From an uncultured Bacteroidia bacterium (lineage in GTDB: Bacteria; Bacteroidota; Bacteroidia; Bacteroidales; F082), in contig CACZQL010000037.1 in assembly GCA_902783365.1 (NCBI GenBank), forward strand, positions 1-54,878: a DNA stretch of 54,878 nt, given 5' to 3'. Under the pieces are notes generated by a model. It made no database searches, was not told where the DNA came from, and saw nothing but the letters and a program-made list of their open reading frames with translations. Made by a program: the position numbers and the translations under genes. This document shows positions 26,801-35,700 of the stretch, in pieces. The first letter of the stretch is position 1, and each line of letters opens with the position of its first letter.

Positions 26801-28442
26801 CGAGGGTCTTGAGGTAGATGAACTGGTTCTCAGTTTCACCCACGTTCACCTGCACGCCAGTGGCGTTGGCACCAAAAGCAGTAGGATTGTCGCCGTTTTG
26901 GTCTCCAGTCGTCATGTTGTTCGTGCCATTGCCGAAATAGGTGATCTTCACGTCGGCAGGCTTCAGGCTGTGAATGGGCTGGTTACCGTCGCTGTAGTAG
27001 CTCCAGCTGTGGTCCTCGCGGTCGTCGAGAAGGACAACGCCGCCGTAGGTGCCGCTTTGTGGGTCGCCACTCTCAGCACCAGGCACGAAGATAGCCGAAG
27101 CCACGGCAGAGGTAGTGTAACCGCTCTTTACGGCGATGGCTTTCACAGTGGTACCCGCTGTCACGGTGAAGTTGCTTCCATTGTATGCTGTGCTGGAAGT
27201 GGTGGGGTCGCTGCCATCGGTGGTATAATAAATGGTGGCGCCGTCAAGGGTGCAGGCCAAGGTGGTAGCTCCCTCGTGAGTGCTGGAATTGGTCTCAAAC
27301 GAGATAGTCGGCATGGGTGCGTAACGCGCGGTGATCTCCACCGTCACCACATCGGAGAAACGATTGGGGCAGGTGGTGCCTCGGGTGGCGAAGTGGACAT
27401 AGAAGGGTGTACTCAACGTGACGTTGGTGTAGTCGATGTCGCCTGCCGGCACGGTGTGGGGTGAGTGGCTGGGCTGCTGGAACTCGTGGCCGCTGGCATC
27501 CCAAAGGAGGGGGTTCTCAGGTGCGGATGAGTTGGGATTGTTGTTGATGGTCCAGCGGATATAGTAAGTGTCGTTTACTCCCTCGGGTTTGGCGGGGAAG
27601 AAGGTCGTAATCTTATTCGCGCTGTATTGCGGGGTATAGGTGGGTGCATTGGGGTTCGTTATCTTTTTGAAGGTGAAGGTCTTCTCAGCCGAGTCGGTAC
27701 CGTCGAGGGTGGCTTTCACGGTCACTTCCACAGGGAAGGTCTCTTCGTTCAAGTCAACCAACGAGCCTTCGGTGTAGGTTTGGTAACTGCCTGAACCAAT
27801 CTTAAATTGCAGCACAGTGGTGGATGTACCACGGCTAGTGGGGATGAGGCTCATGTTGTTGTCGCAGGCTGCCACCACAGCGACAGGAGGACGTGGGGTA
27901 AAGGCAGTGGTGTTAGGGGGAGTGGCAGTGGTTCTATATACTTTGGCTTCCCATCCTTCGTCACGCCAGTGGTAGTCCGACTGGAAACGGACGATCATGT
28001 CGCCATGAGACTCCACAATCAGCGTGTTGGAGCTGGAGCAGAAGGCGGTGGAGTAATCGTTGTTGCAGAACGTTCCGATGAGGCTGTTGTCGCTTGCTTC
28101 GTAGAACGACAGGAAGTCGTTGTTGACGAGGATTTTCTCGAATTCGATACGGACACCGCCGCCCTCAGGGTTTTGGAGGGTGAGGGCGTATTCTTCATTG
28201 TGCTGGTACCAGGTAAGCTTGTTATAAATGCTGGCGTTGAGGGAATCTGTCACGGGGTCGAAGAGCAGTTCGCCACCTGAGTCGTAGAACAGGAATCCAT
28301 CGTCGGGCACGGTTTCGGTGCCGTTGGTCATTTTCAATTTCACGGTCTGCGCTTGCGCGAACTGCGTACAAACCGCCATGATCAGCGTCATGGCGAATGC
28401 CCTCATCACGAGGGGAAGTCGGATTTGTCTATTTCTTACCAT
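17823..28442 (-). CDS. Giant T9SS-secreted surface protein (3,539 residues)
   Basis: A cell-surface protein exported by Sec (signal peptide ending CTQFAQA near residue 32) and then by the type IX system. The last ~75 residues form a type A sorting domain: GQLQLIDVTGRILQSQYLSG, then VAAGVYMLRL and QKIILR. In order it shows an early CUB-like beta domain (33-170), a chitobiase-type C-terminal fold (about 375-450, YYTTDGSDPTTSS), and a long middle region including a beta-helix-like stretch (about 1245-1540) with regular GGxxxxVYGGG turns. Polymorphic-membrane-protein-like turns follow (GGGVYNAG near 2460), then GLUG repeats (2780-2850, GGLVGLNKGNLYNSYA) and a beta-rich C-terminal region. It is probably an adhesin or a surface glycan-binding protein. 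Two internal stretches are encoded by much more AT-rich DNA (see findings). A -7 box lies about 50 bases upstream. One intact frame of 10.6 kb. Confidence 0.85.
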   Translation of the reverse strand: MVRNRQIRLPLVMRAFAMTLIMAVCTQFAQAQTVKLKMTNGTETVPDDGFLFYDSGGELLFDPVTDSLNASIYNKLTWYQHNEEYALTLQNPEGGGVRIEFEKILVNNDFLSFYEASDNSLIGTFCNNDYSTAFCSSSNTLIVESHGDMIVRFQSDYHWRDEGWEAKVYRTTATPPNTTAFTPRPPVAVVAACDNNMSLIPTSRGTSTTVLQFKIGSGSYQTYTEGSLVDLNEETFPVEVTVKATLDGTDSAEKTFTFKKITNPNAPTYTPQYSANKITTFFPAKPEGVNDTYYIRWTINNNPNSSAPENPLLWDASGHEFQQPSHSPHTVPAGDIDYTNVTLSTPFYVHFATRGTTCPNRFSDVVTVEITARYAPMPTISFETNSSTHEGATTLACTLDGATIYYTTDGSDPTTSSTAYNGSNFTVTAGTTVKAIAVKSGYTTSAVASAIFVPGAESGDPQSGTYGGVVLLDDREDHSWSYYSDGNQPIHSLKPADVKITYFGNGTNNMTTGDQNGDNPTAFGANATGVQVNVGETENQFIYLKTLENDDPEGTGNEYSYTLIPNPFQVRPVGEGGSSTITTYNKVTTAPSNWAGTYLLVYEGSSLAFNGSINNNYGGTTSVSINNGVINSPGNAVLLTIQQATTSGNTTYYYIKNGNNNLGYNNGYLTQGTSTNNNYQWYFSIRDGYVRVRNRNHTSFEFYYSNSGFGLSSQYYSNVSLYKQTTSTINTSQYRGFYAWRIKSLTSGLTIAGKNIGDIVYADEQISFVTDNAEGNEVEFEALWAQAYVTTCSSNNGLSSAIASNNLNANVGYERNFVVLTNGAQTDIINNTSQKPVTITQLYPDGSGTMSSSRFIGGNYTANNDTKFENIFLKNGGSPAYNYTYYDAINYNNYWYYINWNTNEITPNISGATQSSFVDVSLYNEGSYIDFGDGAVTVGSNSYTLYRYIYSRSSGATSTSTDYYAQGNDLVFGRGITPVTANGLCARNIYGYTRDSDATVNLAFRNRFESGSFYNLVSLYGNTVYTITGSANIHTTFGCDYDRAKKENSVLNLESFQQSYGINLTNTNSRYDIVVKSGTFTNSFYCGFGYITTSSGHIYGNKNRNVEVLGGDFSATDFVGGIDGYYNVLSDPNYDAIKIRIKGGTFGVLYPSGIHLEGYGNRHLIATGGTFTNWITGACNGTDSDGGITFGSSYLYFGGKATQTSTEGIYGSGYGSQEVYGTTNENSYYVTSSTVVIADEAQVAGSVYGGGNNGYALNGSDIYILGGNVAGNVYGGANKSKGATINITMKDGTVTGNIYGGSNEKGVISGLATINVTGGTVTNVFGGGYGSATNMAAGTRVNVNGGTINNVYGGGEEGTVAGNTNVSIGGGSIQNVFGAGKGATDQTALISGQTFVNVSGGSIDYVYGGGEAGNVVSSTNPASTVTIQGGTVNHDVFGGGRLGKTTGNVVVNMFGGNVSDNIYGGAFGKRNEVYIAGSHTVNMTGGNVFINVYGGSRNADDALNFSPTSKDFSATDPVNHINISGGHVYYHVFGGGYFGHTYGSVYTFIGQNAIANAPNAAPSSDVSYNAASLLIDGSVWAGADFGNFDGENFGEATIEGYSNIYIDGSGYNTVSTQPSDAGYMNIGGSVLGTGTSCYAGKLGSSLIFREYGQPVANPNSKDLIVEPYTTATRNLMSIQFFKDAVIDNTHLHLIGQGRINSLLSTEKYAVYDIKDVMRMANGSSFFIDFPVDQMKKLGSYSCGDVYAATPSYTTVGYGDLNSTDNKFRVNNGSYLNIKYVGAYNPEGQTGWDYGELEGFFHMMTQDENNTCAYARPKQSKDDGNQIPTGLDNPLDGGFLSYHTEYNTFSAGTLTNNAFANIADAPGSVTSGGVQMPYENHTLSSKNGEKYFRIWRYGGIFSYREGMFNAIANPEGSYATSDVVIALPANRGDGSYFRIKTVDGFAEIDYGSDLMTVNAGVYNSTNHIPATYGWMYYDTENHTFVEGNTESDMSSTALAPLTANPNVNFGLVAIPQGSLTPASSNNANWLICTDASDANEAFSTAKWYNNDLTINPSILFRLTYNEKLTNNATWDPIIIYFEQCDADGNVKDEIKVALSVTTNTTINQSFGTETFAMMTGNGSQGDTYTGKVVLPGYVPFLNTEGDFSDWTFKSAEWIPAEGTGTQFTNAWQKGSDYVSPTTPYHNDQFSMQIVPAANFDNSIGWNTYDHTVRDLKNLPANTHLAYTDGRNSTAFDFILHFDGRATSPETIYKMGTLKVTLHFTNISNGTDNHEQDLIINIDVLRRGRAANYYLDGVNGNNFFDGEYPNSPKKTLSGIFNRSNYIAGDNIFIVNTVTAEGATTLDWNGELYGKTTIYRYPGGHPLKEGNDPTQVYTDYDRENNKGFDGPLVVVKNGMHIHGIILDGAYDIAYGHPNTALAPTPDTYYQVPTAPLIKIESTGLLTVSADSKLQWNYANGDGGGVYNAGKMTLSNGSDIINNRVLDESYQGGGVYLAKDATLIVSDSVNIINNTRMVSNAAKANNVYLKDVKNWIQVGTVNPNDGINAFENHLNDGTNKKTGKVGVTKGDWGNDYFTPIAYSDGGTSYLENIIPEDPEEAHASDYLVFDDENYFRVVTLNNTPSYEPSSNYLFWVGTWATTVRTQPEGYSNDNINSAEDLAWAISVVNGLNTITTPQNSTNFNITADIDMSARIWEPIGTKDHPYLGTFNANGHNIRGIRSSLNEENMGMFGNLGNTTTGATIKDMVLNVSFTGGNSVKMGSVAAVMHNGTISNVEAAGVITGTASTESMGGLVANKQGGTIHSSFAVNTLTANNPDTYLGGLVGLNKGNLYNSYANATMSGSDRIGGLAGQNNGTIENCYAVVGSQTFPAFAYSNKGTIQYCYADQANNYVSSEVDDNVAPTGHSTYGAVQSDIKHIDYLYRDNLIAANTNTYVGGAGITYLNDNHTLVWNGLLSALNQWVKAKSTSDLTYTPWFRPTTTLINGDLPVLGFTSDNCLGTTDADGKYLRYGSSVGANGLDNLLDIFNNKVDNAASSLFLYGGADQVASVPKSSVKVFVNEDAALVQTNTAGDFTNTTVGVTFDNSWKKGTTWDALNETSTTLTYDWHFFSSPLEEASIGITYTDENGNWWNNHDNAQVQSVSGGYFPNGLESESTGWDIYTFYEPQYHWINLKRNSASHFHFDEPHAQINYTNETFFESGKGYMMAMEKDSYLSSNGTLNNKAITVNLDYASEQERELGCNLLGNPYQAYFDLDEFFAETNNAAAGINCAWVYIAEADKYAPYPTGASDNPLLPPSKLHPHQAFFVKASATGQHAHFDPSMATIDKDKYPHFRGGHVNYPLVNLFAYNEAGQSDFIVVEFHRPEIGGAPKMTANTNAPFSLTAQHGQDEYTILFTDQQVKRVPVRFRTTEDGTFTLKWDTYHGTFSKLLLIDNITGATCDMTTHDHYTFTGRADDYANRFYIAFGVTGVEEYDTDGEAGFAFFNGNDWVVTGKGQLQLIDVTGRILQSQYLSGENNHVNFGKVAAGVYMLRLGEQTQKIILR
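24480..26060. other. AT-rich patch inside the giant surface protein gene
   Basis: Encodes about residues 795-1320. Sample counts by eye: 14 G+C in 60 bases at 25201-25260 against 39 in 60 at 24121-24180. A second AT-rich patch lies at about 26220-26700, separated by a normal-GC block at 26070-26220. Both patches stay in frame. Confidence 0.75.
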
Positions 28443-28492
28443 TTTTCAGTTGTTTTTTGCCGAACAGTTGTTTGTTATCTATTTTTAGGGCG

Positions 28493-28500
28493 CAAAAATA
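28493..28500 (-). promoter_or_regulatory. -7 box of the giant surface protein gene
   Basis: TATTTTTG on the minus strand, about 50 bases before the ATG at 28442. No well-spaced -33 box; a TTG lies 25 bases away. Confidence 0.5.
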
Positions 28501-28759
28501 CATGTTTTTTTTAAAAAATATCTAGCAATCATCATTTTATTGCCATTTTCCATCAAAAAAATATTATAAAATCAAAAAAACATAATAAAATTAAAACTAG
28601 TTGAGGTTCTCCGTAAGGCGGACAACGCCCAACAAATACTGTTCCAAAACGGGCAATCGCGTATTATCATATAATGAGTGGATAATATTTAGATTAACTT
28701 GATACCCAATGCCTTTATTTCTTTGAAAAATGTATTACAAAAAATTGAATTAAAAACCC

Positions 28760-28789
28760 TTGACAAGAAGAAAAAAATAACTAATTTTG
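28760..28789 (+). promoter_or_regulatory. Bacteroidota-type promoter of the Rpn gene
   Basis: TTG (28760-28762), 19-base spacer, TAATTTTG (28782-28789), 40 bases before the ATG at 28830. Confidence 0.7.
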
Positions 28790-28829
28790 CGGCATTGAAA
28801 CAAATAAAAACCATCAATCAAATTCTATC

Positions 28830-29771
28830 ATGGAAATCAGATACATCAACCCGTTCATCGACTACGGTTTCAAGAAGCTCTTCGCCACGGAGGGCAACAA
28901 GGACATCCTCATCAGCTTCCTCAACGCAGTGATAGAGGACGCCGCTGACCCCATTGTTGATCTCACCTATAAAAATGTGGAGCTGATCGGCGATTTCAAC
29001 GGGACGCGCGACAGCTACCTCGACGCCTATTGCGAGACTTCCAAGGGCCGGCAGTTCATCGTGGAGATGCAGAATAGCTGGCAGCCCTTCTTCAAGGACC
29101 GCACGATCTACTACGCGGCGAAGGCCCTCAGCAACCAGGCGGTCAAGGAGGACCCGACCAAACGGGAGCGCGCAGTGCCCAAGAAAAAACCAAAAAAGTG
29201 GGACTACCGCCTCAACGAGGTCTATATCATCGCCGTGATGAACTTCAACTTCCCGACCGAGGAGTACAAGCCGGGCGATTATCACCACAGGATCATGCTC
29301 ACCGACCTTGCGGACAACCACGTGTTCTACGACAAGCTCACCTTCATCTACCTGGAGATGCGCAAGGTGGGGCGGGTCAGTCTCGACCTGGGTCGTCCGC
29401 TCGACCGCTGGCTTATGGCGCTGTACCGGCTTTGGGGCGAGGAGGAGCTACCCGCGGAGCTTGACGAGCCGGTGTTCAAGAAGCTGTATAAAGAGGCGGA
29501 ATACGCCTGCTTCACCCCCAACCAGCAGCTCACCTACATGCGGAGCTGGAAACGCGAGCTCGACATCTACAACCAACTCGAAGGGGGTCGCATCCTAGGC
29601 CACGAGGAAGGTCTCGAAGAGGGCCGCGCTTGGGGCCGCGAGGAAGGTCTCAAAGAGGGCCGTGTCTTAGGCCGTGAGGAAGGCCGTGAGGAAGAAAGGA
29701 AAGCCATTGCCCAAAAAATGCTGGAGGCTGGTTCCGATCCTGCCTTTGTCAAGGCCATCACAGGACTATAG
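28830..29771 (+). CDS. Rpn-family PD-(D/E)xK nuclease (PDDEXK_2, transposase-like)
   Basis: A 313-residue protein with the N-terminus typical of the family (INPFIDYGFKKLFATEGNKD). The nuclease core is conserved: D65 in SYLDAYCETSKGRQF and E79-x-Q81 in IVEMQ, the ExQ variant usual in this family. Members are recombination-promoting nucleases in Escherichia coli, long annotated as transposases, and several Bacteroidota copies are high-copy mobile-like genes. The C-terminus (about 252-290) is a run of charged repeats (GREEGLKEGRVLG type), also usual in the family. No inverted terminal repeats or target duplications are seen, so it is not a recognisable insertion sequence here. It has its own promoter and stands between two large convergent/divergent surface-related genes. 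Confidence 0.85.
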   Translation: MEIRYINPFIDYGFKKLFATEGNKDILISFLNAVIEDAADPIVDLTYKNVELIGDFNGTRDSYLDAYCETSKGRQFIVEMQNSWQPFFKDRTIYYAAKALSNQAVKEDPTKRERAVPKKKPKKWDYRLNEVYIIAVMNFNFPTEEYKPGDYHHRIMLTDLADNHVFYDKLTFIYLEMRKVGRVSLDLGRPLDRWLMALYRLWGEEELPAELDEPVFKKLYKEAEYACFTPNQQLTYMRSWKRELDIYNQLEGGRILGHEEGLEEGRAWGREEGLKEGRVLGREEGREEERKAIAQKMLEAGSDPAFVKAITGL

Positions 29772-29780
29772 ATGTTTCAC

Positions 29781-32700
29781 TCACTCTCCCACTTTCACCC
29801 TCATGCCGTCGGAATAGGCGCTGAACTCGGGCGCGTAGAGGCATTGCGCTAAGGCGTAACCGTTGCTCAGGTTGCCCTCCTTGGTCACATAGAGGCTGTA
29901 CTCCAGCTGATGCACTCCCTTCGGCAGGAACTCCACGAAGAACTCCATATCCACATCGGTGGTGGACTGGTAGTAGCTCATCCCGTCGCCGTAATGATAA
30001 CGGGAGATCTGCTCAAGAGGCTCGAAACCGGCGGCGCGCAGGTCTTTCACAAACACGAAACTCATGTCCTGCTCGCTCTCGAGGGTCAGCTTCACCGTCA
30101 GCTTGTCGCCCACCTTTAAGGTGCGCTTTGCGACAGGCACCAACAGCTTGCCGTTGTCGGTCACCGTCTCCACAAACACCTCGCGCTTGATCTTCATGCC
30201 CGCGGCATTGCTCTTCACCTCGTCGATGGGGACGAAATACTGCCTGAACAGGCCGCCCCACACCAAATGCTCGGTGGGGTTGTTCACCGTCAGCTGGCGC
30301 ATCTCGGGGGTCACCTCGCCGGCGTTCCAACGACGCTGGATGAAGCCTGTGCCGGCCTCGCCGCCCTCGGTGCTGACGGGCGTCGCGCCGAAACGCAAAG
30401 TCACGTCCTTGCCCTCGGCAAACCAGTCGGTGCCGCGCATCAGCAGGGCATAGATGGCCTCGGCGGTGGAGGCACTGTTCTCCCACATATTGGTGCGCTT
30501 CTGCGTCAACAGCCACACCCGCAGGTCATCCAGCATCTCCTGGTTCTGGTCGATCTCGGCAAAGGCACTCATGATCTGGGCATGGGTGGCCACATGCGAC
30601 ATGTAGATGAAGTACTTCTTCGGCCAGTACATGCCGATCTCCTCGTTCTTCTGGGCGCATTCCTTGAACGACTGGATGATGAGCTTCGCCGTCTTGACAT
30701 CGCCCGTGCGGTAAAGCAGCATGGCGGCCAAAGCCCGGTCGCTGAAGGTGAACTTCGTCCAGTCCTTCTTCTTGCTCAGGCGGTCGAGAAAATACTTCTT
30801 GGCTTCGGCGAAGTCGCGGTCGGAGTTCTGCTCCTTGAAGAAACTCAAGGCATACAGCCTGTCGAGCATGGTGCTTCCGATGGACCACTCATGGTCGTAA
30901 CGGCGCATTTCGCGGTAATACTCGGCCACGCTGTACTCGACGAAACGCACGGCGTCCTTGCAAATCTCGCTGGCCTTGTTCTGGTCGGCCTTGCTCATTG
31001 CGGTCCACACGTTCATCCGTTCCAGTTTGCCGAAGCCCGAGAGGATGTAGGTGGTGATGTAGGGACTCTCAGGCATCCCTTCAAACCACGGCCATCCTCC
31101 ATTGGGCTTCTGCGTTTTCTTCAGAAACTCCAGCGTTTCCGTTTGCTGTTGTTTCAAGTTATTGAGTTCAAACAAGTTGGCGATTCTCGAACGTTGCTCG
31201 CTCTCGCTCTTGGCTTCGAGCACCCAGGGGGTCTCCTGCAAGAGGATGGCCTTCAGGTCCTCGTCTTTCTCCAGTTGCGACATCAGGGCGTCGGGGGTCT
31301 CGATCTGCCATTTCTTGATGTAGTTCATCAGGTTGGGCACGTTGGCGGCGATGTAGGCCGAGAGGCTGTTGGCGTAGAACACGTAGAAGGCGCTCTCGGG
31401 GCGGTCGGTGCGCACGTTGGCGAGGTAGGGCAGCGACTGCACGGCGTACCACACGGGGTTGGTGCTGAAGTTCAGCGTGAGGCTGTAGTCGCGCTCGTGG
31501 CTTTCGGGGTTGGCGATGCTTTCGAAGTCGAAGGTCTTCTCGGTCTCGCCATGCACGGTGATGGGCAGGGTCTGGGTCATGAAGATCTCGCTGCTCAGCA
31601 CGGGCATCAGGTGCTGCTCGGCGTCACTGAACTCGCCCGCGAAGGCGGTGAAACGGAAGGCCAGCAGGCTGAGGTCGTACTGTGCGGCCACCTTCCATCT
31701 GACTTCTTGGCTGCGACCGGGGACGATTTCCTTCAACGGGAGGTCGGCGTCGGTGAGCAGCAGGTTGACGGGCTGCATGGTGGCGGCGTCGAAGATCTCG
31801 AGTCTTGCCTTCGGGGTCACAGGCTCGTCGCCCGTGTTGATGACGTTGGCCACAAACCACAAGGTGTCGGTGTCGTATAGGTATCTCGGCATGTCGGCCA
31901 TGATCATCACCGGCTTGGAGGCGGTGAAGCTGTGGGTGTAGCTGCCCGTCTTGTTGTCCTTGGTGTAGGCCAGCATCATGAGGTTCCAGCGCGTGAGGGC
32001 GTCGGGCAGGGTGAAGGTGAAGGTGCTGCTGCCGTCCGCGTCGGTCTTGAGGTTCGGGAAGAAGAAAGCCGTCTCGTTGAAGTTCTCGCGCACCGAGACT
32101 GTCTGTTCCTCTTTCTTTTCGGGACTCTCCAAGGTCCCTTCGTCGTTGCCAGCCTCTTCTTCTACGTCCGCCTCGCTGTTGTTGATGGAGCTGGCGTCTT
32201 TCATGGTCATGGCTTGGGGCATGGGAACGCTTCCCGCCGCTTCGCACATCAAGATACGGTCTTCCTCAATCTCATATTGCCCACCTTTTCTAAAGTATCT
32301 CCTTCCATAGAAGAAGTCGAAGAACGGGTAGTCGGAAGGCAGGTTGAAATTGAACAACACAGCATAGCCGAAATAGAAGGAGGGCGACTCGGTGGTGATG
32401 AAACGGTGCTGGTTGCCGCCGAAGTTGGACGAAGACACCCAACTGGGACTCATGCTGAAGCTCCAGTAGTGGCTTGCGAACACGTCGAGAGATGCGTCGT
32501 ACATCCCGGCCAGCAGGGCGGAATGCACGCCGTTGCCCTGGTAGTCTTTCACCTTCACGGTCCAGGTCTCCTCGGCGCCGGGACTCAGTTTGTCGCGCAA
32601 GGTGGCCAGGCTCACGTCGAGCTGGTAGTTGTCGTAGGGCACGTCAATGCTATTGTAGTCAATCTCAAAGTCGTTTTCCTTCACGAAGGCGGTCTTGAAG

Positions 32701-35700
32701 ACCAGTCCCCCGCGGTCGTCCTCGGTCACGGTGTAGGTGAACTCCTTCACCTCGTCGTTGAGGGTGACCATCTGCTCCATGCGCACCTCGTCGCCGTGGG
32801 TGAGCTGCAGCCACACGCGCACGTTTCTGGCCGAGCTGCCGATATGGTAACGCACCACGTCGCCGGGTTTCGCGGTGCTGTTTTCCACATCGCTCCACCA
32901 CATGGCCTTGTAGGGCATCTTCTTCGAGTCTTTCTGATACACTTTGAACTCCTTGGCGGTCTGGGCCAGGGGGTCGTCGAGGCTCTTCAGCTCCACGTAG
33001 TATTTGCCAGGCAGGAGGGTCCTTCCTTTGGGCAGGAGGGGGGCCTCGTCATCGACGGTGAGCTCGTCGGCAAACACCAGGGTCTTGTGTTTCATGCGGT
33101 AGGCGTTGTCGTGGAAGCTGTAGTTGGGGAAGAGGTCGGCCATCTCCTTGTCGCTCAGGGCTTGGCGGTCGGTGGTCAGCCGTGTGATGTCGAAGCAGCT
33201 GAAATAGTCGATGGCGGGGTCTTCGTCGAAGCGATACACTTTGCGCGACACCCGGCTCTTGGCGGGGCTGCCGTTCATGTTGAACACCTCGATGCGTTGC
33301 TCGGCGAGCTCGGCCTGCTCCATCAGGCCATTAAGACTGGTGGTCACCGCAATCTCGTTGTAACCGGCACGCAGGTAATGGGTGTCGCTGTGGGTCTCGC
33401 CCTGGGCGCTGGTGGCGATCACCTCAATCTCGTAGGTGAACACGGGCTGCTGCTCGGGCTTGGTCTTCAGCGAGGGTTTCAGGTTGAAGGTGATGGCGAA
33501 CTTGCCGGTCTCGTCGGTGCGCCCCGTGCCGTAGTCGATTTGCTCGTCCTCGACAGCGGGGTACCACCACCACCAGCAACGCCAGGGGAACTGGGTCTTT
33601 CGCACGATGCGGTAGCTGTACTCCACGTTGTCAAGGCCGAAGCCCGCGTAGGCATCTACACTGCCTCTCACGGTAACTTCCTGCTTGAGCTTATATTGTT
33701 CTTTGACGCTTTCGAAATGGATCTCGTAGGTGGGCCGCTTGTACTCCTCCACGCGGAAGGAGATGTCGCCATGGTTGCCTCTGATGTGGAACACACCGTT
33801 GAGGAGATTGGTGGGGATCACGAACGACCCGTTGAAGGCACCCCATTCGTCGGTGGTGAAGCTAGCGCGGCTGATCTCCTGGCTGTTGGCATCCCTGAAC
33901 ACCAGCTCCTCCGGGCAATGTGTGGCCAGCGTCTGCTTGTTGCCTTCCCAGTGTACCACGATGCCTTTGAAATAGACGGTCTGTCCGGGACGGTAAATCG
34001 CCCGGTCGGTGAACAGCTTGGTCTGGTCATATACCCTCGGGCTTCCGGGGGCTCCCGGCATATAGAAGTTGTTGTTGGGCAACAGCACGTCGCCGTTTTT
34101 GCGGAGGGTGATCTCGAACGACTGATTCTCCAGCTTGGAATCGAAATGGGCGCGTCCCTCCTGGTCGGAAGTGACAGTGGCAAGGATGTCGGTCACGTAT
34201 TTCCGCTCATGGTAATCCCACCGGCGGCGCGAGGCCTGGACGGTCACGCCGGCCTCGGGCAATCCCGTCTTGCGGCTCACCGTCAGAAGGTCGAGCCGGC
34301 GATCGCCCTTGTTGGTGATGACGGCCAGGTCCGACACGAAGAAACACAACGTGGTCTCGCCGGAGACGAAGTAATAGATGCCCCTCTCAAGGGCGGGCAG
34401 GGCCACCACCGTGCTGTGCTTGCGATAGTCGGTCTCGGCGGGCAACACCACCTTCTCCTCCTTCACTGGCTTCTTTTTCCTCAGTGCGGCAAACAGCTCC
34501 TTGTCATAAAGGCGCTGCATGTTTTCGAATTCTTTCTCATCCACCTTGATGAGCTTATAATTCCACTCCGGGAGGTTTCTGTATTCCAAGATGGCCGGGA
34601 TGGGTTCGTTGGGAAGCTGCACCTGGTTGATGTTTAAATGGAAATTGCTGTGCTTCAGGTATTCGAGGGTGTTTTTGCAGCCTTCGCTGGATTTTGGATG
34701 GTCGGCGATGACTTGCTTGCAGAGCTCGGCGGCCTCGCGGTAGTTGTCGAAATAGCTGCTGTCGTTTTCGTTGGATTCATATTGCTGGATGAGGTTCTGG
34801 GCGAGCAGGTTGCACAGGTCGGGGTACTGCGCACTGTTGTGGTATTGTTTCATCAACCGGCGGATGGCGGTTTGGTAGAGGGCAGGCTCGTCGAGGATGT
34901 CTTGGACGAACTGATAACGTTTGTAGTCGTTGTAAAGGGCCGTTTCCTTGTCGCTGCCCAAGTTGAAGGCGATGAGTTCCTGATAGAAACGCAGGCAACG
35001 CAGAAGGGGACTGTCGTCAGACCCGAAATCGACTTTCACGAAATCCTTGTCCTGCAACCACCATTGCTCGGTGTTCCACCCCGGCTGAAGGTCGTCGGCG
35101 TCGGCGTCTTCCTGGTATTGCTTGGCGATGCGGTGAAACAGGAACTCGAACATCGTGGGCTCGTATTGGATCATCGCGGGATTTGAGAGGTGCTGGTACA
35201 GGCAGAGGTAGTCCTCGGTGCGGGCGCGTTTCAAGGCTTCAACGGGTTTGAGGGCTTTCTCAAAGTGCTCGTCAATGAGCCGCTCGAAAGTCTTTCGGTC
35301 CCAGTATTTCATCTCCACGCTGTCGAGGGGGCCGTCGATGGCGAGGTTATTGTTGATGCGGTAATCGTTGTCGTTAAGGTAGTCATGATAAACACGCCCG
35401 ATCTCCTCGTTGAGGATGGCGTTTTCCACCGCGTCGAGGGTGCCTGATTTGCTTTCCGCGTAGGCGAGCCAGGTGGCGGTGGGGTCGTCTTCCACGGTCA
35501 TCCGCATCACCCGGTGGCGGTGAAGGATGGTCTTGAGCAACTGCACCTGGTTGTTTTCCTCCAAGGCAGCCTTCTCGATGGAGTTCAGCACTTTTTCCGC
35601 CGATTCGGGCAACGAGTTCTCAAGATGTTTGTCAAACTCTTTCCATAAGGTTTCGTAGGAATCTTTCATGGTCTTTATATTATCTTTTGTTGTGTTTGTC

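Larger units (their letters stand above)
28443..28829. other. Intergenic region between two divergent genes
   Basis: A 387-base gap. It holds the -7 box of the giant surface protein gene at its left edge, a strongly AT-rich middle, a small TCCG...CGGA hairpin around 28609-28621 and the promoter of the Rpn gene at its right edge. No gene or RNA was recognised. Confidence 0.7.

Noticed and set aside
28443-28829. Small RNA or tRNA gene in the AT-rich gap
   Set aside because: No cloverleaf, no strong terminator hairpin and no conserved RNA motif could be seen.
31932-34637. 901-codon open frame on the plus strand opposite the alpha-2-macroglobulin gene
   Set aside because: Shadow of a GC-rich gene. 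Valine/glycine/histidine-rich translation without any domain.
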